64,000 nt of DNA from Dongia deserti (GTDB lineage: Bacteria > Pseudomonadota > Alphaproteobacteria > Dongiales > Dongiaceae). The position numbers were made by a program, and so were the translations under genes. The notes beneath the pieces were generated by a model, which ran no database searches, was not told the DNA's origin, and saw only the letters and a list, made by a program, of their open reading frames with translations. Location: contig NZ_QORW01000020.1 of the NCBI RefSeq assembly GCF_003574735.1, positions 45,214-109,213 of the forward strand, read 5' to 3'. How positions within the stretch are numbered: the stretch's first letter is position 1; every line of letters starts with the position of its first letter. Positions 27,806 to 36,214 of the stretch are shown in pieces.

Positions 27806-28798
27806 TCAGATCGGGCAGGAATTGTCGCTCATGTAATCGTGCACCTTGACCTTTCCAGAGATGATGTCGGCCTTGGCAGCCTCCACCTTCGCCTTCATGT
27901 CGTCGGTGATCAACGTCTTATTGTGCTCGTCGAGCGCCCAGTCGACGCCGCCTTCGGCCAGGCCGAGAACCGTGACGCCAGGCTTCCAGGTGCTTTCCTT
28001 CGCCGCCTTGGCGGTTTCGTACACGGCCACATCGACGCGCTTGAGCATCGAGGTCAGCATGGTGCCCGGCTGCAGGTGGTTCTGGTTGGAATCGACGCCA
28101 ATTGCCAGCTTGCCGGCATCCTTGGCCGCCTGATAGACGCCAGTGCCGGTGCCGCCCGCCGCCGCGAACACCACATCGACGCCGCGGTCGAACTGACCCT
28201 TGGCGAGCTCCGCGCCCCGGGTGGGATCGTTCCAGGCCGCCGGCGTCGTGCCGGTCATATTCGCGAGCACGTCCACGTTCGGATTGGCAGCTTTCGCGCC
28301 TTGCGAATAGCCGCACTGGAAGCGGCTGATCAGCGGGATGTCCATGCCGCCAACGAAACCGACCTTGCCCGTCTTGCTGGCGAGGGCCGCCAGGACGCCG
28401 ACGAGATAGGAGCCTTCCTGCTCCTTGAACACGATCGATTGCACATTGGGCAGATCGACGACAGAATCGATGATCACGAAGCGGATGTCGGGAAATTCCG
28501 GTGCCACTTTCTTAATCGCCGATTCCTGGCTGAAGCCGATGCCGATGATCGGATCGGCACCGCGCTGAGCCATCTTGCGGAAGGCCTGCTCGCGCTGCGC
28601 GTCGGCCTGCACTTCGAACTCAAGATAATTGCTGCCGGTTTCCTTCTTGAACTTTTCGATGCCGTTGTAGGCAGCTTCGTTGAACGACTTGTCGAACTTG
28701 CCGCCGGCATCATAGACCACGGCCGGCTCCGCCAGCGCTGCCGACGCGGCCAAGCAGAATGCACCAGCGGCGAAGGCCGCCTGCATCAACGTCTTCAT
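27806..28798 (-). CDS. BMP-family nucleoside-binding protein
   Basis: A periplasmic substrate-binding protein of 330 residues with the signal peptide MKTLMQAAFAAGAFCLAASA cleaved after the ALA run. The mature protein has BMP/PnrA blocks: VVYDAGGKFDKSFNEAAYNG, GIGFSQESAIKKVA, KTGKVGFVGGMDIPLISRFQ and FAAAGGTGTGVYQAAKDAGK. There is no lipobox Cys, so it is probably soluble in the periplasm rather than a lipoprotein. ATG 28798 has GGGAG about 11 nt upstream. It is the first gene of the nucleoside operon, downstream of the RutR-like site. Confidence 0.93.
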   Translation of the reverse strand: MKTLMQAAFAAGAFCLAASAALAEPAVVYDAGGKFDKSFNEAAYNGIEKFKKETGSNYLEFEVQADAQREQAFRKMAQRGADPIIGIGFSQESAIKKVAPEFPDIRFVIIDSVVDLPNVQSIVFKEQEGSYLVGVLAALASKTGKVGFVGGMDIPLISRFQCGYSQGAKAANPNVDVLANMTGTTPAAWNDPTRGAELAKGQFDRGVDVVFAAAGGTGTGVYQAAKDAGKLAIGVDSNQNHLQPGTMLTSMLKRVDVAVYETAKAAKESTWKPGVTVLGLAEGGVDWALDEHNKTLITDDMKAKVEAAKADIISGKVKVHDYMSDNSCPI

Positions 28799-29267
28799 GA
28801 ACAGTCTCCCGTTTTGCCTTGGGCCCGGACTGACGACCGGTCCCACCCTATCAGGCCCATTGTTGTTACCCGGAATTCAGGCCCGTGCCATCATTTCGGC
28901 GGCGAATAGGAAAATCAAGCTCAGATTGACCGTTTGGACAGAATTTTAGCCGGATCAGGCGATTAACGATCAGCGGCCGCACGTCGTTGGGGAAGATGCA
29001 AGCGCAAGTAGGGAAATGGAGGCCAGCGCGGCTGGCTTAGGTATCGGACCGACGGCCCGTTGTTGGTTCGTCGTTCGGGGCTTGGCCAATGTGGAAAACT
29101 TCCGCAACCGCCAATTAGCGAATGCGCTGAACGGGCCGGTTCCCGACTACGGAGCCTAATGTTTCCTGGATGTCAGGTTTGGCGCTAGTGCGTGTTGCCT
29201 TCGGAGGCCGATCCGTAGGCAGAGGTCCCGAGATGTGTACGATTGCTGAGCCTGTCAAAAAGCATGG
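28799..29267. other. Intergenic region (about 470 bp) between the nucleoside operon and the TOPRIM gene
   Basis: Divergent promoter region. It holds the RutR-like palindrome at 28926-28941 and, on the minus strand, a possible promoter TTGATT-N17-AATGAT just downstream of it. A GCCAGC-GCG-GCTGGC palindrome lies at 29032-29046. I see no RNA gene and no convincing short ORF; the stretch 29050-29267 contains nothing I can assign. Confidence 0.6.
28926..28941. promoter_or_regulatory. RutR-like operator upstream of the nucleoside operon
   Basis: TTGACCGTTTGGACAG matches 11 of the 14 fixed positions of the RutR consensus TTGACCA-NN-TGGTCAA. RutR is a TetR-family repressor responding to uracil or thymine. 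The site lies 128 nt upstream of the binding-protein start, where a repressor of nucleoside uptake and salvage would fit. No rutR gene is present in this window. Confidence 0.5.
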
Positions 29268-29981
29268 GTGGCGGGGTTGGCCAATAAAGCCGCAGATATG
29301 GTGCCGACGCGATCGAGGGACCGCCTCACCGGCGCGCGACGCCGCTGGGACCTTTCCGTTCCCGGATACGCGAGCGGGGCTGATGCTCCGCTTCGAGCGA
29401 CCGCGGCTGCATTGGAACGCGCCCGACATGCTCGTTCCATTGTGCTGGTCGAGGGTATCAGCGATCAGATTGCTGTCGAGACTCTGGCAAGCCTCCAGGC
29501 AAGAGACCTGACGAAAGAAGGCGTGGTCGTGGTACCGATCGGCGGCTCTCGGTCTGTATCGAGGTTCCTTGCTCGTTTCAGGCCGACTGGCGTCGGACTG
29601 CGCGTCAGCGGCTTGTGCGATGCTGCCGAAGAGCGACATTTTTGCCGTGAATTGACGCGGGCCGGCTACGCGCAGCCCGATACACGCAATGAACTCGAAA
29701 GAGAGGGATTCTTCGTTTGCGACCGCGACCTGGAAGACGAACTCATTCGCGCGGTCGGACCCGACGTCATCGAAACGATACTGGCGGAAGAGGGAGATCT
29801 CGCTTCGTTTCGCACGCTCCAGAAGCAAGCCGCATGGCGGGATGCTTGCTTCGTCGATCAGCTTCGCAGATTCCTGGCTGCAGGCGCACGCCGGAAGCTG
29901 CGCTACGCAAGGCTCTTTGTTCTCGCGCTGGACCTCGACCGACAGCCCCGACCGCTCCGTGGTGTCCTGAGCCGGGCTTAG
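29268..29981 (+). CDS. Stand-alone OLD-type TOPRIM domain protein
   Basis: A protein of up to 237 residues built around a TOPRIM fold like that of OLD-family nucleases but without the ABC ATPase half. SIVLVEGISDQIAVETLA (57-74) carries the TOPRIM Glu62. GLCDAAEE (116-122) supplies the acidic DxxE position. CDRDLEDELIRAVG (151-164) matches the 'DLED-L' signature of OLD TOPRIM domains. KQAAWRD and RRFLAAGARRKLRYARL end the fold. From memory, similar lone proteins occur in actinobacteria. The start is uncertain: GTG 29268 is given, ATG 29298 is equally plausible, and neither has a good ribosome site. No partner gene is adjacent. Confidence 0.75.
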   Translation: MAGLANKAADMVPTRSRDRLTGARRRWDLSVPGYASGADAPLRATAAALERARHARSIVLVEGISDQIAVETLASLQARDLTKEGVVVVPIGGSRSVSRFLARFRPTGVGLRVSGLCDAAEERHFCRELTRAGYAQPDTRNELEREGFFVCDRDLEDELIRAVGPDVIETILAEEGDLASFRTLQKQAAWRDACFVDQLRRFLAAGARRKLRYARLFVLALDLDRQPRPLRGVLSRA

Positions 29982-30045
29982 TGAGCGCCGGGGCCGAGAC
30001 GACACAGCCGGCGGTTCTTTCTATCTGCTGGTTCGCGCGCTAGAG

Positions 30046-30087
30046 CCTGCTCCCCTTCCAGCCAGAAAGGCACGGAAGAGGAGCAGG
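30046..30087. terminator. Bidirectional terminator hairpin
   Basis: CCTGCTCC-c-CTTCC pairs with GGAAG-a-GGAGCAGG, 13 bp with one internal mismatch. It lies between the convergent TOPRIM gene and DUF992 gene. No long T-run follows on either strand, so termination may be partly Rho-dependent. The remainder of this 183-nt gap shows nothing else. Confidence 0.6.
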
Positions 30088-30164
30088 TTACGGCTTAAGA
30101 TCAGCCTAATAACTCGTCATAGGCGAATGGCGCGCCCCCACGGAGCGCCCCTACTCAGGCAACC

Positions 30165-30650
30165 TTACTTCGCGCCCACCTTCAGGGTGATCTGGCCGAA
30201 GCCGGCGGCCACGTTCAGGCCCGTCATGCCTTCGATGCTGACCGGCTGCAGCGCGATCTGCTTGTTGCTGCCGCCTACCAGCACATTGGCGCCGAGGCCG
30301 ACGCCGACCGCCGCATCGGCGGTCGCGCCGCTATAGGTGCCGGCCAGCGCGCCCTTCTGCACTTGGCCGGGCGCGAACACCGCCCATACCATGTAGCCCT
30401 CGCCGGTGAAGCCAATGTCGACGCCGTATTTGTCGATATCGCCATGATAGCGCTCGGCGGTTCCGTCCGGCTTTGTGAAGACGCACGAGATATTCTTCGA
30501 CGAGCCGAAGATGAAACCGACGCCACCCGCAACGTTGCAGTTCAGCGAGCCGACATTGACGCCGGACGCGGCGTCGGCCTCGGTCACGATGAACTGTGGC
30601 GCGACGACGACCGCCGCGACCGCAGCCGCGGCCAGGATACGCTTGATCAT
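30165..30650 (-). CDS. DUF992 family exported protein
   Basis: A small secreted protein of 161 residues with a signal peptide (MIKRILAAAAVAAVVVAPQF through about residue 28). The mature part reads VNVGSLNCNVAGGVGFIFGS, ISCVFTKPDGTAERYHG, YGVDIGFTGEGYMVWAVFAP, GATADAAVGVGLGANVLVGG and NKQIALQPVSIEGMTGLNVA. These are the hallmark strands of DUF992, an alphaproteobacterial periplasmic family of unknown function. ATG 30650 matches the signal peptide; longer in-frame codons extend into the promoter. It diverges from the acyl-CoA dehydrogenase pair with about 180 nt between. Confidence 0.88.
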   Translation of the reverse strand: MIKRILAAAAVAAVVVAPQFIVTEADAASGVNVGSLNCNVAGGVGFIFGSSKNISCVFTKPDGTAERYHGDIDKYGVDIGFTGEGYMVWAVFAPGQVQKGALAGTYSGATADAAVGVGLGANVLVGGSNKQIALQPVSIEGMTGLNVAAGFGQITLKVGAK

Positions 30651-30832
30651 ATGTGATTCTCCCTCGGGATTGATCGCAGACAGATGAAATAGCAACCGAA
30701 AGTTAGCACAGGTTCGGGCTTGTCCAAGTGCGCGCCGTCACACGTCATCGCGGCGTCGTTTCCAAGCAAGCCTGGGCGCCCAGATTCGTTAAGACAGGTC
30801 GCACGGTGAAAATCTTCCAGCGAGAGGACAGT

Positions 30833-32029
30833 TTGGAAGTCAGGCATCGCTTCGAGACTGCGGAGATGCGCGCCTTCCGCGCCGAGGTTCGGACTTTTGT
30901 CCGCGACCATTTGCCGGAGGAGATCCGCCGCAAGGTAGCACAGGAGCGCATGGACCTGCCGCGTGAGGATCAGCAGCGCTGGCACAAGATCCTGCGCGCC
31001 AAAGGCTGGGCCTGCCCTGGTTGGCCGAAGGAATATGGCGGCCCGGGCTTCAGCGACGACCAGCGCTATGTGTTCGAGCGTGAGCTCGCGCTGGGCGATG
31101 CGCCGCGCCCGATGATCTATGGCGAAGGCATGCTGGGGCCGACCGTCATGGCCTACGGCACCGAGGCGCAGAAGGAACGGATCCTGCCGGGCATCCTGGA
31201 AGGCGATGTCTTCTGGTGCCAGGGATTCTCCGAGCCCAATGCCGGCTCGGATCTTGCCTCATTGCAATGCAAGGCCGAGCGCGTCGGCGACCAATATGTG
31301 CTGAACGGCTCAAAGATGTGGACCAGCGAAGGCCACATCGCCGATTGGATGTTTGGCCTGTTCCGCACGGATAACACCGGCCGCAAGCAGGACGGCATTA
31401 CCTTCCTGATGCTCGACCTCAAGTCGCCGGGTATCACGGTGCGGCCGATCCTCTTGTTCGAAGGCACGCACGAAGTGAACCAGGTGTTCTTCGACAATGT
31501 GCGCGTGCCGCTGGAGAATGGCTTGGGTGACGAGCACAAAGGCTGGGCCATCGCGAAGTACCTGCTGAGCCTGGAGCGGTTCGGCACGGCGGAGGTCTCG
31601 CGCTCGCTGGCGAGCCTTGCACGGCTGAAGTCTTTTGTGCGGGATCAGGACCCGTTCCGCCACGCGCTTGAGCAGAAAGACGCCATCGAGCGGCGGGTCG
31701 CGGAGCTCGAGATGGAGCTCGACGCGCTGGAGATCACGGAGGTGCGCTTCCTGTTCAAACAGGACGGCGCCAATGAAGTCGGCCCCGAGGCCTCGATGCT
31801 CAAGGTGCGCGGCACGGAGATCCAGCAGGACATCTTCGAGCTCGCGATGGTGTGCGCCGGCGGCTATGCGCTCGGCGCGCGTCGGGACGAAAGCGGCGCG
31901 GATGCGGCCGCGACACAACGCGGCCAGGATAGTGCGTATCCCTACTTCAATTTCCGCAAGACCGCGATCTATGCCGGGTCCAACGAGATCCAGCGCAACA
32001 TCATCGCCAAAGCCGTGCTCGGCCTCTGA
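30833..32029 (+). CDS. Acyl-CoA dehydrogenase, large subunit of a heteromeric pair (PimC-like)
   Basis: An FAD-dependent acyl-CoA dehydrogenase of 398 residues. RFETAEMRAFRAEVRTFVRD begins the N-terminal helical domain, CQGFSEPNAGSDLASLQCKA is the flavin/substrate signature, NGSKMWTSEGHIADW follows, and RKTAIYAGSNEIQRNIIAK is the C-terminal family block. The TTG at 30833 is preferred because AGAGGA lies 4 nt upstream and because the family begins here; an upstream GTG would add nonhomologous residues. It is followed after 2 nt by a second dehydrogenase. Such pairs (PimC/PimD, FadE28/FadE29) form alpha2-beta2 enzymes. Confidence 0.88.
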   Translation: MEVRHRFETAEMRAFRAEVRTFVRDHLPEEIRRKVAQERMDLPREDQQRWHKILRAKGWACPGWPKEYGGPGFSDDQRYVFERELALGDAPRPMIYGEGMLGPTVMAYGTEAQKERILPGILEGDVFWCQGFSEPNAGSDLASLQCKAERVGDQYVLNGSKMWTSEGHIADWMFGLFRTDNTGRKQDGITFLMLDLKSPGITVRPILLFEGTHEVNQVFFDNVRVPLENGLGDEHKGWAIAKYLLSLERFGTAEVSRSLASLARLKSFVRDQDPFRHALEQKDAIERRVAELEMELDALEITEVRFLFKQDGANEVGPEASMLKVRGTEIQQDIFELAMVCAGGYALGARRDESGADAAATQRGQDSAYPYFNFRKTAIYAGSNEIQRNIIAKAVLGL

Positions 32030-32031
32030 TC

Positions 32032-33168
32032 ATGCTGCCCACCTTCACCGACGAACAACGGCTGCTGAAGGAAAGCCTCGAGCGCTTCCGCCAGCAGGAC
32101 TATAGCTTCGAGAAGCGCAAAGGGCTGCTCGCCAAGCTTGGCTCCAAGGACGATCCGGTCTGGGCACAGTTCGCGGAACTCGGCTGGCTCGCCGCGACCC
32201 TGCCGGAAGATTACGGCGGCCTCGGCGGCTCGCATGCCGATCTCGCCTTGCTGATGGAACAGTTCGGGCGTGGGCTCGTCACCTCGCCGTTTGTTCCCAC
32301 CGTCGTGATCGGTGCGACGGCTGTCCGGTTGGCAGGGAGCGAGGCGCAGAAAGCGGCAATCCTGCCCGGAATCGCCGAAGGCCGGACCAAACTCGCCCTC
32401 GCCTACCTTGAAGCGCCGGGGCAGCTCGACCCGTCCATCGTGGCCACGCGCGTCCGGAGCGATGGCGACCACTTCATCATCACCGGAAACAAGATCGCGG
32501 CGCTCTATGCCAATGTTGCTGATCATCTGCTGGTCAGCGCTCGGATGTTTGGGCAGCTCGGCGATCACCAGGGGATTTCGCTGTTCATTATCCCGGCGAA
32601 TGCAAAGGGTCTCGCCATCGGCGCCTATCGCACGCACGACGATGGCTGGGCGGCCGATCTTCATTTCGATCAGGTGCACGTGCCAGCGGAAGCCCTGGTC
32701 GGCTCAGCAGGGTCGGCGCTGGACACGGTCGAAGCATCGCTGGATGCCGGCGCTGCAGCGATCTGCGCGGAAGCGGTCGGGGCGATGTGGTGCCTGCACG
32801 ACATGACGCTCGACTACATCAAGGTGCGCAAACAGTTCGGCGCGACGATCGGCTCCTTCCAGGCGATCCAGCACCGCATGGTCAACATGTACATGAAGTG
32901 CCAGCTGGCGCAGTCCATGGCGCTTGCCGGCATAGCCGCGCTCGACTCATCCGATCCAGTAGTGAGACGCCGCGCAGTTTCGGCAGCAAAGGTGCAAGTC
33001 GGTCGCGCCGCCCGCCATGTGGGGGAAGAGGCAGTCCAGCTGCATGGCGGGATTGCAATGACGGACGAATACGCGGCCGGCCACTATTTCAAGCGCCTGA
33101 CCATGATCCGCCTGATGTTCGGTGACGAGGAATATCACCTGCGGCGTTATTGCGCTCTCAGCCGCTAA
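32032..33168 (+). CDS. Acyl-CoA dehydrogenase, small subunit of a heteromeric pair (PimD-like)
   Basis: A 378-residue acyl-CoA dehydrogenase homologue. It keeps ELGWLAATLPEDYGGLGGSH near the N-terminus, and the C-terminal helical bundle with YIKVRKQFGATIGSFQAIQH and VQLHGGIAMTDEYAAGHYFK is clear. The middle lacks the strict Q-x-SEPxAGSD flavin motif (it reads LAYLEAPGQLDPSIVATRVR), as expected of the second subunit in heteromeric enzymes. It lies 2 nt after its partner. It converges on dhaK with a 4-nt overlap. The substrate is unknown; known pairs act on dicarboxyl-, steroid- or side-chain acyl-CoAs. Confidence 0.88.
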   Translation: MLPTFTDEQRLLKESLERFRQQDYSFEKRKGLLAKLGSKDDPVWAQFAELGWLAATLPEDYGGLGGSHADLALLMEQFGRGLVTSPFVPTVVIGATAVRLAGSEAQKAAILPGIAEGRTKLALAYLEAPGQLDPSIVATRVRSDGDHFIITGNKIAALYANVADHLLVSARMFGQLGDHQGISLFIIPANAKGLAIGAYRTHDDGWAADLHFDQVHVPAEALVGSAGSALDTVEASLDAGAAAICAEAVGAMWCLHDMTLDYIKVRKQFGATIGSFQAIQHRMVNMYMKCQLAQSMALAGIAALDSSDPVVRRRAVSAAKVQVGRAARHVGEEAVQLHGGIAMTDEYAAGHYFKRLTMIRLMFGDEEYHLRRYCALSR

Positions 33169-34154
33169 ATTCCCCAGCGCAACGCGGCGGTATGAACCGG
33201 TGAGTCCCACAGGGCAGTCAGTTCACTGTCCAGCGCAGAGACTGTCAGCGAGCAACCGGCCATCTCGAGCGATGTGACATAGGACCCGACGAGCGAGCGT
33301 GCGACCTTGATGCCTTTGCCGTCCAGGATGCGCTTGGCGGAATTGTACATCAGGTAGAGTTCCATCGCCGGCGTGCCGCCGAAGCCGTTCACGAGCAGTA
33401 GAGCCTCGCTGCCGGACTTCAGTTTCAGATCGCCGAGGATGGCGCCCATCATCTCGTCCGCAATCGCATCGGCAGCAGCCAGCTTGACGCGCCGACGGCC
33501 AGGCTCGCCGTGGATACCGACGCCCATTTCCATCTCATCCTCGCCGATCTGGAACGTCGGCTTGCCGGCGGCCGGCACCGTGCAGCTGGTCAAGGCAACA
33601 CCCATGGAGCGGGTCTGCGCATTCACGCGTTGCCCAAGCTCCTGTAGCGCCTCGAGGTCCGCGCCCTTTTCGGCGGCCGCGCCAACCATGCGTTCGACGA
33701 TCAAGGTGCCGGCAACGCCGCGGCGGCCAGTCGAATAGGTTGAGGTTTCGACGGCCACGTCGTCATCCGTGATGACGGTCGCGATCTTGCCGTTCGCCAT
33801 CTCTGCCGCCATGGCAAAGTTCATCACGTCGCCTTCGTAGTTCTTCACGATGAAGAGAATGCCGCCGCCGGTCTCAGCCGCCTCCGCGGCGGCGAGCATC
33901 TGGTCGGGCGTCGGCGACGTGAACACCTGGCCCGGGCACGCGGCATCCAGCATGCCGAGCCCGACAAATCCGGCATGCAAAGGCTCATGGCCGGAGCCGC
34001 CGCCGGAGATCAGGCCGACCTTGCCGCGCTTCAGATCGCGCCGGCGCACGAACTTGCGTTCGTCGCCCAGGGTCACGATGTCGGCATGAGCCGCAGCGAA
34101 GCCGGTGAGGCTCTCTTGCAACAGGGTCTCGGTCCCGTTGATCAGCTTTTTCAT
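33165..34154 (-). CDS. dhaK: Dihydroxyacetone kinase subunit DhaK
   Basis: The substrate-binding subunit of the PTS-dependent kinase. The 329-residue product has GLISGGGSGHEPLHAGFVGL (47-66, with His56) and VGIHGEPG, where His215 corresponds to the His that forms a hemiaminal with the ketone of dihydroxyacetone. KNYEGDVMNF and LLLVNGFGGTPAMELY are also family blocks. It is the last gene of an operon that starts with a sugar/polyol ABC transporter and includes dhaL, a DhaM-type EIIA, HPr and EI. Related kinases phosphorylate erythrulose isomers, so dihydroxyacetone is likely but not certain. Confidence 0.93.
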   Translation of the reverse strand: MKKLINGTETLLQESLTGFAAAHADIVTLGDERKFVRRRDLKRGKVGLISGGGSGHEPLHAGFVGLGMLDAACPGQVFTSPTPDQMLAAAEAAETGGGILFIVKNYEGDVMNFAMAAEMANGKIATVITDDDVAVETSTYSTGRRGVAGTLIVERMVGAAAEKGADLEALQELGQRVNAQTRSMGVALTSCTVPAAGKPTFQIGEDEMEMGVGIHGEPGRRRVKLAAADAIADEMMGAILGDLKLKSGSEALLLVNGFGGTPAMELYLMYNSAKRILDGKGIKVARSLVGSYVTSLEMAGCSLTVSALDSELTALWDSPVHTAALRWGI

Positions 34155-34166
34155 GGCGTTCCTCCC

Positions 34167-34616
34167 CTATTCCTTTGAGTCATCGTTGCCGCCGGCCTGA
34201 CCGGAGATCAACCCCGCGATCCGCATCGCCGTGTCGCTCAGGATCTTGTCCAGTTCGGCATTCCTGGCCGGGTCGCCCAGATCCGGGACATACAGCGTGA
34301 CGTGGCGCAGATGCGGGCTTGGCCGATGCGGCTGCTGCAGGCGGCCGGGATGGGCCCGCTCATAGGCCTCCAGAAATGCGCGTCGATCCGCCTCCGGAAA
34401 GCGGCAGACGTCGAAGATGATCTCAACATGACGCGGCGGGATCGGGACTGGGTAGGCCGGATTGGTGATCTGCGAGACGAAGCTGCGATTGGCGCCGAGC
34501 GCATCGGCCAGACGCTGGCGCATGCCGGATGGCCTGAGATCGAGCACGCGCAGCAGGATGCGCTTGTATTCGACCACCCAATTGACGTCGCTGGAGCGGT
34601 CGCCGTCATCTGCCAT
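34167..34616 (-). CDS. Unrecognised HTH-like protein within the dha operon
   Basis: I do not recognise this 149-residue protein. The segment EYKRILLRVLDLRPSGMRQR continuing LADALGANRSFVSQITNPAY (about 17-56) looks like a Cro/C1-type helix-turn-helix with recognition helix around NRSFVSQI. IPPRHVEIIFDVCRFPEADR is helical and polar, and the Pro/His-rich stretch QQPHRPSPHLRHVTLYVPDL links to a C-terminal helix. There are no membrane segments or Cys pairs. It lies 4 nt after the EI gene and 12 nt before dhaK, so it is co-transcribed. It could regulate the operon or be a kinase accessory. ATG 34616 is preferred to a TTG overlapping EI. Confidence 0.6.
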   Translation of the reverse strand: MADDGDRSSDVNWVVEYKRILLRVLDLRPSGMRQRLADALGANRSFVSQITNPAYPVPIPPRHVEIIFDVCRFPEADRRAFLEAYERAHPGRLQQPHRPSPHLRHVTLYVPDLGDPARNAELDKILSDTAMRIAGLISGQAGGNDDSKE

Positions 34617-34620
34617 GGCA

Positions 34621-36213
34621 TCACCGATCAAGCGCGCCCGCGATCGCGGCCTTCACAAGGCCGACCGACGAGGCGGACACGGACAACGAGCGCAGGCCTG
34701 TCCCGAGCAGATGCGGCACGATCGCGGGATCGGACGCCGCATCGCCGCATAGGCTGACCTCACGCCCCGTTTGCTTCCCATGCGCCACGGTGCGAGCGAT
34801 CAGACTGAGCACGGCCGGATCGGAGGCGTCGGCATAGTCGGAAAGCGATGCAATGTCGCGCGCCGCCGCCATCACGTACTGGATAAGATCGTTGGACCCG
34901 ATGGAATAGAAATCCGCATCGAAGCGATCAATGGCGATTGCGGCCGCCGGCACTTCCACCATGATGCCGAGCGGCGGCACGACATGGGGAACCTTGCGTG
35001 CTGCAAGGTCTGATACGACCGCGTCGAGATGTGCACGGCCTTCCGCCAAGTCGCGGGGCGTCGCCACCATCGGTAACATGACCTTGAGATTGCCGTGGGT
35101 TGCCGCCCGGCACAAGGCGCGCAGCTGGACGCGGAACACATCGGGCTTCAGCAGCGACAGGCGGATGCCTCGCATGCCGAGAAACGGATTGCCTTCATCG
35201 TCGATGGTAAGGCCCTTGACCGGCTTGTCGCCGCCGGCGTCCAAGGTGCGGATGGTGACCGGCCGCGATCCCGCCCACTCCAGGATCCGGCAATAGGCCC
35301 GGTATTGGGCTTCCTCATCCGGCAACGTCGGGCCGTGAAAGAGGAACTCCGAGCGCACCAAGCCGATGCCATCGCAGATCGCCGGATCGAGCAGAGAGAG
35401 TTCGTCGGGCCCTGCCGTGTTGATCATGACCGTCACGGCTTCACCGCTCGGCAGCCTGGCCGGCGCATGTTGATATTGCCTGGCGACGGCCGATCTCTGC
35501 TCGATCTCCGCTTCGCGCGATTGCGCGGCGGCACGGGTTGTCTCATTCGGCGCGACCACCAGTATGCCGCGCTCGCCATCTACCATCGCTTCCTGGCCGC
35601 TCTTGACCGCCATCAGGTCCGCACCGAGGCCGACCACCATGGGCACGCCCCGCGCCCGCGCCAGCAGCGCCACGTGGCTGGTCGGACTGCCGCCCGCCAG
35701 GGCGATGGCCGAGCCGGCCCGCCACTCGATCCCCAGAAAGCGCGAGGGCGGCAGGTCGAGAGCCACCAGAACCGTGCCGGCCGGAACGCTCTGCTGCTCC
35801 TCTCCCGAAAGAACGCGCAACACCCGATCGCGCAGATCGGTGAGATCGGCGCTGCGCGCGCGGAAATACTCATCTTCAGCGTTCGCATAATCCTCGACCT
35901 GAGAATCCAGTGCCGCGCGCCAAGCGACATCGGCGCCTTCGCCATCGGCGATGGTCGCAAAGGCCGCCTCGGCCAAGGCCTCATCGCCGAGCATGGCGAT
36001 CTGAAACTCGAGCATTTCGCGCGCATCCTCCTGAGCCTGACGCGAAACCTCTTCCAGCTCTCTGATGGCTTCAATGATCGCCCCACGAAGCCGCTCCGCT
36101 TCGCGAGCCGGATCTCCCGCCGGACGCGCGGCAGTGCTTCTGACGGAATCCGTCAGTACGAACAGGCGGCTCAGTGCCAGGCCCGGCGATGCGGGCCTGC
36201 CGATCAGGCACAC
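34621..36213 (-). CDS. PTS enzyme I-type phosphoenolpyruvate-protein phosphotransferase (Dha-associated)
   Basis: Transfers phosphate from PEP to HPr. The about 530-residue protein is full-length EI, unlike E. coli DhaM, whose EI part is truncated. RPASPGLALSRLF starts the N-terminal domain, AIALAGGSPTSHVALLARAR holds the phospho-His, TIRTLDAGGDKP and RGIRLSLLKPDVF form the PEP barrel, and YSIGSNDLIQYVMAAARD and VSLCGDAASDP (catalytic Cys) close it. The start is uncertain: GTG 36213, two codons' reach past the HPr stop, gives the best family N-terminus, with GTG 36222 as alternative. Its neighbours (HPr, EIIA, DhaL, DhaK) indicate a relay dedicated to the kinase. Confidence 0.88.
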   Translation of the reverse strand: MCLIGRPASPGLALSRLFVLTDSVRSTAARPAGDPAREAERLRGAIIEAIRELEEVSRQAQEDAREMLEFQIAMLGDEALAEAAFATIADGEGADVAWRAALDSQVEDYANAEDEYFRARSADLTDLRDRVLRVLSGEEQQSVPAGTVLVALDLPPSRFLGIEWRAGSAIALAGGSPTSHVALLARARGVPMVVGLGADLMAVKSGQEAMVDGERGILVVAPNETTRAAAQSREAEIEQRSAVARQYQHAPARLPSGEAVTVMINTAGPDELSLLDPAICDGIGLVRSEFLFHGPTLPDEEAQYRAYCRILEWAGSRPVTIRTLDAGGDKPVKGLTIDDEGNPFLGMRGIRLSLLKPDVFRVQLRALCRAATHGNLKVMLPMVATPRDLAEGRAHLDAVVSDLAARKVPHVVPPLGIMVEVPAAAIAIDRFDADFYSIGSNDLIQYVMAAARDIASLSDYADASDPAVLSLIARTVAHGKQTGREVSLCGDAASDPAIVPHLLGTGLRSLSVSASSVGLVKAAIAGALDR

Positions 36214-36214
36214 C

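Noticed and set aside
29268..30650. Phage-defence island around the TOPRIM protein
   Set aside because: The neighbours are a nucleoside transporter and a DUF992 protein; no nuclease partner, methylase, reverse transcriptase or toxin gene is present.
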